Shown here one piece after another: positions 58,582-64,000 of a stretch of DNA of 64,000 nucleotides. The first letter of the stretch is position 1, and each line of letters begins with the position of its first letter. Both the position numbers and the translations under genes were made by a program. Below the pieces are notes generated by a model, which was not told the DNA's origin, did no database searches, and saw only the letters and a program-made list of their open reading frames with translations. The DNA is from Mesorhizobium sp. Its GTDB lineage: Bacteria; Pseudomonadota; Alphaproteobacteria; Rhizobiales; Rhizobiaceae. The stretch spans positions 1 through 64,000 of the forward strand of contig NZ_SUGA01000031.1 of NCBI RefSeq assembly GCF_004963255.1, written 5' to 3'.

Positions 58582-59538
58582 ATGGCCGCCGTCCGCACTT
58601 CTTCCGAAGTCGCTTTCAATCGCGCGGCAATCGCCGCCGTGCTGGTCGCGACGCTGATCTTCCTGGCGCCGATCTACTGGATCGCCTCGACGGCGTTCAA
58701 GCCGAAGGAGCTCGCCGTCAGCGTGCCGCCAACCGTGCTGTTCCAGCCGGAAGTGACGCCGTTCATCCGCCTGTTCACCAAGCGCGTGCAGATGCAGAAG
58801 CCCGTCGACCCGCAAGTCTACGAGGCCGCGCCGTGGTGGGAAAAACGCATCTATGACGGCGGCGAGCGGGTGCTGAAGGTCGGCAAGGATGTGCAGCTTT
58901 CGCAATATCCCGACCGCTTCATGAACAGCCTGATCGTGGCGGTGATCAGCACGGTGCTCGCGGTCGGCATGGGAACCTTCACCGCCTACGGCTTCTCCCG
59001 CTTCAAGATCGCCGGCGAGGCGGATCTTTTGTTCTTCATCCTGTCGACGCGCATGCTGCCGCCGGTGGTGGTCGCCATTCCGATGTTCCTGATGTACCGC
59101 ATGGTCGGCCTCAACGACTCGCATATCGGGCTGATCATCCTCTACGTCGCGTTCAACCTGTCCTTCTCGGTCTGGCTGATGAAAGGCTTCATGGACGAGA
59201 TCCCGAAGGAATATGAGGAGGCAGCGCTCGTCGACGGCTACACGCGCATGCAGGCCTTCTTCAAGATCGTGCTGCCGGAAGCGGCGACGGGCATTGCGGC
59301 GACAGCCGTGTTCTGCTTCATCACCGCCTGGAACGAATACGCCTTCGCACTGATCATGACCAACCGGCGCGCCCAGACGGCGCCGCCCTTCATCCCGTCG
59401 CAGATCGGCTCCGGTCTGCCGGACTGGACCACGATCGCGGCCGGCACCTTCCTGTTCCTTTTGCCGGTCGCGATCTTCACCTTCCTGCTGCGCAACCATC
59501 TGCTTCGCGGCGTGACGTTCGGGGCGATCCGCAAATGA
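58582..59538 (+). CDS. Sugar/polyol ABC transporter permease (MalG-like)
   Basis: The 318-residue membrane protein opens VATLIFLAPIYWIASTAFKPKEL and has the EAA loop YEEAALVDGYTRMQAFFKIVLPEAATGI. Residues about 50-105 form an unusually long periplasmic loop (WWEKRIYDGGERVLKVGKD) after helix 1, longer than in typical MalG proteins. It shares ATGA with the small gene downstream. Confidence 0.92.
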   Translation: MAAVRTSSEVAFNRAAIAAVLVATLIFLAPIYWIASTAFKPKELAVSVPPTVLFQPEVTPFIRLFTKRVQMQKPVDPQVYEAAPWWEKRIYDGGERVLKVGKDVQLSQYPDRFMNSLIVAVISTVLAVGMGTFTAYGFSRFKIAGEADLLFFILSTRMLPPVVVAIPMFLMYRMVGLNDSHIGLIILYVAFNLSFSVWLMKGFMDEIPKEYEEAALVDGYTRMQAFFKIVLPEAATGIAATAVFCFITAWNEYAFALIMTNRRAQTAPPFIPSQIGSGLPDWTTIAAGTFLFLLPVAIFTFLLRNHLLRGVTFGAIRK

Positions 59539-59756
59539 ATTTTCGAGCCGCCAACGAGAAGTACCTTTTGCCGGCCTCGCAGATCCTGATGGTGCTCGGC
59601 ATCGTCGCGCTCTGCCAGCCATGGAGCCTCAACCTGCATTCCTACGGCGTGACGATCATCCTGATCGGGCTGATCGGCTTCAACATCACGTCCAAGATCG
59701 CGCCGGAGCAGAGCGAGGAAACCGGCGCCGCGACGCATGAGGGAGCCCGGCAGTGA
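59535..59756 (+). CDS. Small membrane protein of a polyol ABC transporter (DUF2160-like)
   Basis: The 73-residue protein has two hydrophobic segments (QILMVLGIVALCQPWSLNL and GVTIILIGLIGFNITSKI) and a polar C-terminal tail. It overlaps the permease gene upstream by ATGA and the ATPase gene downstream by GTGA, so it is clearly translated as part of the transporter. Small two-helix proteins (DUF2160) accompany glycerol-type CUT1 systems; whether this is the same family I cannot confirm. Its role is unknown. Confidence 0.82.
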   Translation: MNFRAANEKYLLPASQILMVLGIVALCQPWSLNLHSYGVTIILIGLIGFNITSKIAPEQSEETGAATHEGARQ

Positions 59757-60856
59757 CGCAGATCGAACTTCGCGGCATCGAGAAATTCTTCGGTGCCGTC
59801 CAGGTCATCCACAATTTGAACCTCGCCATCGCCGACAACGAGTTCATCGTGCTGCTTGGCCAGTCCGGCTGCGGCAAGACCACGACGCTGCGCGCGGTCG
59901 CGGGGCTGGAGACGATCGACAAGGGCGACATCCTGATCGACGGCAAGCCGGTGCAGCACCTCAAGGCCGCCGATCGCGATATCGCCATGGTGTTCCAGTC
60001 CTTCTCGCTCTACCCGCATATGACGGTGTTCGAGAACGTCGCCTTTCCGCTGCGCGCTACTCGCATGAGCAGCGGCGAGGTCGACAAGTCCGTGCGTGAG
60101 GTCGCCCGGGTCCTGCGTATCACCGACCTGCTCGACAAGCGGCCGTCGGCGCTTTCGGGCGGCGACATGCAGCGCGTGGCGATCGGCCGGGCGCTGGTGC
60201 GGCGGCCGAAGGCGATGCTGATGGACGAGCCGATCGGCGCGCTGGACGCCAAGCTGCGCGAGGAGATGCGGGCTGAGATCAAGCGCCTGCACGTCAAGCA
60301 GGGATCGACCACGATCTACGTCACCCACGACCAGATCGAGGCGATGAGCCTGGCGGACCGCATCGTCATCATGCATGAGGGCTTCATTCAGCAGGTCGGC
60401 ACGCCGGACGAGGTCTATTCGCACCCGGCTAACTTGTTCGTGGCGCAGTTCGTCGGCAGCCCGGTGATGAACATCGCCGAGGCCCGCGTCGCGGATCGGG
60501 CCGGCGCCGCTTCCGTCACGGTCGGCGAGGCGCCGGCGGGCTTCGAGTTCCCCCACCGGCTCCTGTCCAAGCTCAACGGGCATTCCAACGGTGGCCTGAC
60601 GCTTGGCATCCGGCCGGAGGGCGTGCTCGTCCGGCACGATGCGGCGTCCGGCTACATGCCGGTCGAGGCGAGCATCATCGAGCCGCTCGGATCCTTCGAC
60701 ATCGTCGACCTCAAGGTCGGCTCCACGATGCTGCGCGCGCGCACCAAGGCCGGCTACGTCTCGGGTCCCGGCGAGAAGGTCCATGTCCGCATCGATCCGG
60801 AGCAGGCGCATTTCTTCGACACGGCAAGCGGCAAGTCGCTGGGGGTGAGACTGTGA
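59753..60856 (+). CDS. Sugar/polyol ABC transporter, ATP-binding protein 1
   Basis: The 367-residue MalK/UgpC-type ATPase has Walker A GQSGCGKTT, Q loop VFQSFSLYPHMTV, signature LSGGDMQRVAIGRAL, Walker B AMLMDEPIGALD and switch VTHDQIEAM. A regulatory OB/TOBE domain begins near residue 240. The signature D and the IGALD reading depart slightly from the usual LSGGQ and LSNLD. The start is GTG 59753. Confidence 0.93.
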   Translation: MTQIELRGIEKFFGAVQVIHNLNLAIADNEFIVLLGQSGCGKTTTLRAVAGLETIDKGDILIDGKPVQHLKAADRDIAMVFQSFSLYPHMTVFENVAFPLRATRMSSGEVDKSVREVARVLRITDLLDKRPSALSGGDMQRVAIGRALVRRPKAMLMDEPIGALDAKLREEMRAEIKRLHVKQGSTTIYVTHDQIEAMSLADRIVIMHEGFIQQVGTPDEVYSHPANLFVAQFVGSPVMNIAEARVADRAGAASVTVGEAPAGFEFPHRLLSKLNGHSNGGLTLGIRPEGVLVRHDAASGYMPVEASIIEPLGSFDIVDLKVGSTMLRARTKAGYVSGPGEKVHVRIDPEQAHFFDTASGKSLGVRL

Positions 60857-60869
60857 TGGCCGAAGGACA

Positions 60870-60895
60870 CGAAAGGCCAACGATTTGGCCTTTCG
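60870..60895. terminator. Hairpin between the two ATPase genes
   Basis: Perfect 11-bp arms CGAAAGGCCAA / TTGGCCTTTCG enclose CGAT, 14 nt after the first ATPase stop. No T-run follows, so it is more likely an mRNA-stabilising or processing structure than a terminator. Confidence 0.55.
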
Positions 60896-60962
60896 AACAA
60901 TCGAACGCCCGGAGCCGTAGCGGAGGGCTGATTACCCTCGAAATGGAAATGAGACAGTAGAC

Positions 60963-62066
60963 ATGGCCCATATCGAGCTCAAGAACATCACCAAGAAATT
61001 CGGCGGCCATACCGCGCTGACCGGGCTCAATCTCGACATTGCCGACGGCGAGTTCTTCGTGCTGCTCGGCGAAACCGGCGCCGGCAAGACGACGACGCTG
61101 CGCCTGATCGCCGGGCTCGACAAGCCGACCGAGGGCCAGGTCTTCATCGACGGCGTCGACGTCGCCGACTGGGGCGCGGCCGAACGCGACGTCGCGCTGG
61201 TGCTGCAGCAATATTCGCTTTATCCGCGTTACACGGTGCGACAGAACCTCGAATTCCCGCTGAAACCGAAGATCCGCCGGCTGCCGGATGCCGAGATCAA
61301 GGACCGCGTCGCGCGCGCCGCCCGCACGCTTCGTATCGAGCATCTGCTCGACCGCAAGACCGACCGGCTTTCCGGCGGCGAGATGCAGCGCGTCTCGATC
61401 GGCCGCGCCATCGTGCGCAAGCCGCGCGTCTTCCTGATGGACGAGCCGCTGTCGGCGCTCGACGCCAAGCTGCGCGAGGCGCTGCGCACGGAATTGAAGA
61501 ACCTGCAGATGCAGCTTGGCGCCACCTTCCTGTTCGTCACGCATGACCAGATCGAGGCCATGTCGATGGGCGACAAGGTCGGCGTGCTCAACCATGGCCG
61601 CATCGTCCAGACCGGCACGCCGCATGAGATCTACAACAATCCGCGCGACACCTATGTCGCGAGCTTCGTCGGCTCGCCGCCGATGAACCTCATCGACGGC
61701 AAGCTGGTCAACGACCGCGCGGTGATGGCGCCGGTGAATTTCGAGCTGCCGCTTGCAACTGGGGCCAAGAGTTTTGGCGGGGGCAGGACGAGCGGCGCGA
61801 CCGACGGTCGGCCGCTCGTCTTCGGCATCCGCCCGGAGGATGTCCATCTGGAGAGCGGCGCGCCGGTGGAAGCGCGCGTCCACGATGTCGAGAACCATGG
61901 CGTGGAGAAGATCCTGACGCTCAGGGTCGGCGACACGATGCTGCGCGCCACCGTCCCAGCCAGGACCGACGTTTCGATCGAACAGGCCGTGCGCTTTGCC
62001 TGGAATCCCGACAAGGTGGTGCTGTTCGACAAGGGCAGCGGCGTCAGCCTGCGGCATGCGGGATAG
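60963..62066 (+). CDS. Sugar/polyol ABC transporter, ATP-binding protein 2
   Basis: The 367-residue MalK-like ATPase has Walker A GETGAGKTT, Q loop LQQYSLYPRYTV, signature LSGGEMQRVSIGRAI, Walker B VFLMDEPLSALDAKL, switch VTHDQIEAM and a C-terminal OB domain. It is only moderately similar to ATPase 1, so the two probably form a heterodimer, as the two ATPases of the rhizobial glycerol transporter GlpST do. It is last in the operon. Confidence 0.93.
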   Translation: MAHIELKNITKKFGGHTALTGLNLDIADGEFFVLLGETGAGKTTTLRLIAGLDKPTEGQVFIDGVDVADWGAAERDVALVLQQYSLYPRYTVRQNLEFPLKPKIRRLPDAEIKDRVARAARTLRIEHLLDRKTDRLSGGEMQRVSIGRAIVRKPRVFLMDEPLSALDAKLREALRTELKNLQMQLGATFLFVTHDQIEAMSMGDKVGVLNHGRIVQTGTPHEIYNNPRDTYVASFVGSPPMNLIDGKLVNDRAVMAPVNFELPLATGAKSFGGGRTSGATDGRPLVFGIRPEDVHLESGAPVEARVHDVENHGVEKILTLRVGDTMLRATVPARTDVSIEQAVRFAWNPDKVVLFDKGSGVSLRHAG

Positions 62067-62163
62067 CCGCTTCGCCTGCCGCCTTATCGCACCGCGCCCG
62101 ACCAGGCCGAGAGCCGGCGGGCAGCCCGGCTGGCGGGTCAACCGCCTCTGATCATCTCGACCA

Positions 62164-63246
62164 TTATGCGATGACCGAAGCCACCGGCCTCCTTGGCGAA
62201 AGCGGCAAGGCCGGCCCATATCCGAAGCGCATCACAATATCCGGCCTGCGGGTCTCGCCGACAATCCCCGCCAGGTCGGCGCGCAGGCGGGCGACCTCGA
62301 CAGGCTGATTGATGAAGGCGAGCTTAAGTCCCAGGCTCGTTGCGGCCAAAGCGAAGCGCTGGCACGCCTGGCCGACCCTGATCCAGTGATCGCGGTCCGG
62401 CCGCTCGGCAAAGAAGATCGCCACCCCTGCCGATGAGTCGATCTGACTGGCGTATTTCTCATTCTCCTGGGCGGCGCTGAACAACCGGTCCAGGGCGATC
62501 CGGCCAAGGCTGGTCGGCAGCACCGGGCTGCCGCTCGCAGCTGAGAAGAGCCCATCGCCTCGAGCCATCGCGCTGCGCGGGTTGAAGCGGATCCACTGCT
62601 TCAGCTCATGCATGAATGCGGGGTCGTTCATCTGGTCTTCATTGCCGGCAAGGACGAGGTCCCGCACCTGCTTCATCTGCCTGTGATCCGTGACAAGCGC
62701 TAGGCTCACGCCCGGTATCGCGGCTGCGCGCTCAAGCTCGACGAGATCCGCGACAGGGGTGGCGCGGCCATCATATTCGGCACGCGTCGATTGGCGTTTC
62801 GGAATGGCATCGGCCAACGGGTCCGCTTTCGCCTCGCCCATGAGGTAATCGTAACGGATTCCGTTGCCGTCGGCCGTAAGCGAAGCCTCGCCGGTTCGGC
62901 CAGTCGCCGCCGCGGCGAGCATGAGATTGGCCGCGGCGCATCCCAGGCTGACATAGAGATGATGATCGTCAGGATCGACGACCGGGGTCCGCCTCTGAAG
63001 GTCAGGCCGGATCTCGATTGCTTGCCCTTCAAGCTGGAACCGCCAGGGCTGCGTATTATGGCTATTGGCTGCCAAGGTTGCGTAACGGACGACGGCCTCA
63101 AGATCGGGCGTCAGGCGGTCACGCAATCCGGCGGCGAAGGCCTCATATTGGGTCATGGATCCGACCGCCGATCGCCAACCGGCAACACCGGTGCCCGCCG
63201 CGACAAGCGCGGCGCCTGCGCCCGCGAGCATCGTTCGCCTGTTCAT
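62164..63246 (-). CDS. Nitroreductase-family protein with twin-arginine signal (Acg-like)
   Basis: The 360-residue protein starts MNRRTMLAGAGAALVAAG, a twin-arginine-like signal (RR at 3-4), so it may be exported folded with FMN. Later blocks are LAANSHNTQPWRFQLEG (FMN-binding NTQPW), RQSTRAEYDGRA and VGQACQRFALAATSLGLKLAFINQPVE, as in Acg-type nitroreductases. Family members in mycobacteria are hypoxia-induced. An FNR/FixK-type TTGAT-N4-ATCAA box lies 55 nt upstream. Confidence 0.88.
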   Translation of the reverse strand: MNRRTMLAGAGAALVAAGTGVAGWRSAVGSMTQYEAFAAGLRDRLTPDLEAVVRYATLAANSHNTQPWRFQLEGQAIEIRPDLQRRTPVVDPDDHHLYVSLGCAAANLMLAAAATGRTGEASLTADGNGIRYDYLMGEAKADPLADAIPKRQSTRAEYDGRATPVADLVELERAAAIPGVSLALVTDHRQMKQVRDLVLAGNEDQMNDPAFMHELKQWIRFNPRSAMARGDGLFSAASGSPVLPTSLGRIALDRLFSAAQENEKYASQIDSSAGVAIFFAERPDRDHWIRVGQACQRFALAATSLGLKLAFINQPVEVARLRADLAGIVGETRRPDIVMRFGYGPALPLSPRRPVASVIA

Positions 63247-63300
63247 CGTGCCCTCTCGAATAAGCTCGCAGGCAAGATAGCGGCGGATCGGGAATAGCCC

Positions 63301-63314
63301 TTGATCTCAATCAA
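63301..63314. promoter_or_regulatory. Candidate FNR/FixK (anaerobox) site
   Basis: TTGATCTCAATCAA matches the FNR/FixK consensus TTGAT-N4-ATCAA exactly (flanking C and G extend the dyad to 7 bp). It lies 55 nt upstream of the nitroreductase start, compatible with activation of that gene under low oxygen. Confidence 0.7.
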
Positions 63315-63335
63315 GGCCTTTGATCGACCCGCCGC

Positions 63336-63683
63336 CTAGGCGGCACGACCGTCGAACTCGAACACTTCGATGCTGGCGACATCGACGTCGTCGAGGCAGT
63401 TGATGTTGATATAGGCCGTGCGCTCGCCGCTTTCGCCGACATCCTCGGCGAAGGGGTGGATTCCGCAGGTCCGGCAGAAGCGATGCGCGATTTGAGCCTT
63501 GCCGAAGGTGTAGCGGCCGAGGTCGTCGCCCCAGGCGACCAGACTGAGCTTCTCATGCGGCACCGCCCACAGCAGCGCGCCCTTGCGCGCGCAGATCGAG
63601 CAGTTGCAGCGCACCGCGCCGCCGATCTCACCCTTGACCTCGAATGCCACCTTGCCGCAGTGGCAGCTGCCTTTGTACAGCAT
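63336..63683 (-). CDS. GFA-family (glutathione-dependent formaldehyde-activating-like) protein
   Basis: The 115-residue protein has the zinc cysteine sets CHCGKV (near 8-13), CNCSIC and CRTCGIHPF, the complete GFA pattern. The fold carries two zinc sites; family members process glutathione adducts but many have unknown function. I use ATG 63683, placed 8 nt after AGGA; an ATG two codons upstream and a longer open frame back to 63752 are less well supported. Confidence 0.9.
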   Translation of the reverse strand: MLYKGSCHCGKVAFEVKGEIGGAVRCNCSICARKGALLWAVPHEKLSLVAWGDDLGRYTFGKAQIAHRFCRTCGIHPFAEDVGESGERTAYININCLDDVDVASIEVFEFDGRAA

Positions 63684-63803
63684 CAGCATCTTCCTATCGC
63701 TGGCAGGGTGCAAAGGCACGCTTGCCGGGTTATCTCTTTGCCGGCCCAACATCAGGCCGCGCGCCTAAAAGACGTTGCAACTTTGCAAGGCCCGACATCG
63801 AAA

Positions 63804-64000
63804 ATGCAATCCGTCCGCGATCGTCTCGAAGCCATCCTGTCACGTCTTGCCAATCGCGCAGCCGAGGAGCGGGTCTACACGAAGCTCTATGCCGTGGCCG
63901 CGCTGGCAGCCGCCGATGCGTCCGATGCTCGCCGCAAGGCCGGCGTCAGCCTTGGCCCGCTCGACGGGCGCATCGTTTCGATCAAGGATCTGTTCGACGT
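63804..64000 (+). CDS. Amidase-signature-family protein, N-terminal fragment (runs off the window)
   Basis: From ATG 63804 an open frame continues to the window end (65 codons visible). It contains VYTKLYAVAALAAAD and, at the end, LGPLDGRIVSIKDLFDV, the amidase-signature segment that holds the catalytic lysine (IKD). The Ser-cisSer-Ser part lies beyond 64000. It is divergent from the GFA gene. It is a separate amidase from AtzF at 25763. Confidence 0.85.
   Translation, partial: MQSVRDRLEAILSRLANRAAEERVYTKLYAVAALAAADASDARRKAGVSLGPLDGRIVSIKDLFD

Overview
The window reads as chromosomal DNA of a Rhizobiales alphaproteobacterium. Mesorhizobium or a close Phyllobacteriaceae relative is my best guess, an inference from protein style, high GC and the rhizobial-type intergenic palindromes rather than from a database match. 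It opens in the last bases of a 5S rRNA gene, followed by a terminator, tRNA-fMet and a second terminator, which is the end of an rRNA operon. Almost everything after that is transport and catabolism: five complete ABC uptake systems, six transcription regulators and many oxidoreductases. No phage, integrase, transposase or CRISPR array is visible.

Layout. (1) 0.4-21 kb: a large catabolic block. It holds a Liv-type amino-acid transporter with a FAD oxidoreductase, a GntR regulator, a pyrroline-5-carboxylate-reductase-like gene and an eight-gene minus-strand operon (TPP-dependent E1 alpha and beta, a lipoyl/hydrolase E2, NIPSNAP, an unknown protein, an L-carnitine-dehydrogenase-like enzyme, an SDR). 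A second minus-strand operon carries a cupin, an aspartate-dehydrogenase-like protein, an alpha/beta hydrolase and a B12-dependent mutase-like protein; divergent SDR and flavoprotein genes lie beside them. Four copies of a dyad centred on TGTCGACA (one imperfect) sit at the promoters of this block, so it looks like one regulon of the local GntR protein. (2) 21-25.7 kb: a glutamine-synthetase-like enzyme, a GntR regulator, an SDR and mannonate dehydratase. (3) 25.7-35.2 kb: biuret/allophanate catabolism (atzF, biuH, a second cysteine hydrolase, a cupin) interleaved with a nucleoside-type (BMP) ABC transporter and a divergent GntR gene with AGTGCATGCACT operators. (4) 35-45 kb: LuxR regulator, spermidine/putrescine-type ABC transporter, SDR, a PuuA-like glutamine synthetase, a PuuB-like oxidase and a DeoR regulator. 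(5) 45-52.4 kb: a Dpp-type peptide transporter with a thiazoline-carboxylate-hydrolase-like gene and a divergent M24 peptidase; one ATPase gene carries a palindromic element in frame. (6) 52.5-56 kb: a cupin, TIM-barrel and Tm-1-like operon and a TetR gene. (7) 56-62 kb: a CUT1 sugar/polyol ABC transporter with two ATPases and a 73-residue membrane protein. (8) 62-64 kb: a nitroreductase with an FNR/FixK-like box, a GFA-family protein and the start of an amidase.

Cross-cutting patterns. In all five ABC systems the binding-protein gene is first and is followed at once by an inverted repeat before the permease genes, suggesting that the binding protein is overproduced through mRNA processing or attenuation. 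Most operons are tightly coupled by ATGA, GTGA or TGATG overlaps. The best candidates for new biology are the four-site GntR regulon with its B12 enzyme, the in-frame palindromic insertion in the Dpp ATPase, and an operator shared by the Dpp/peptidase and polyol-transporter promoters.
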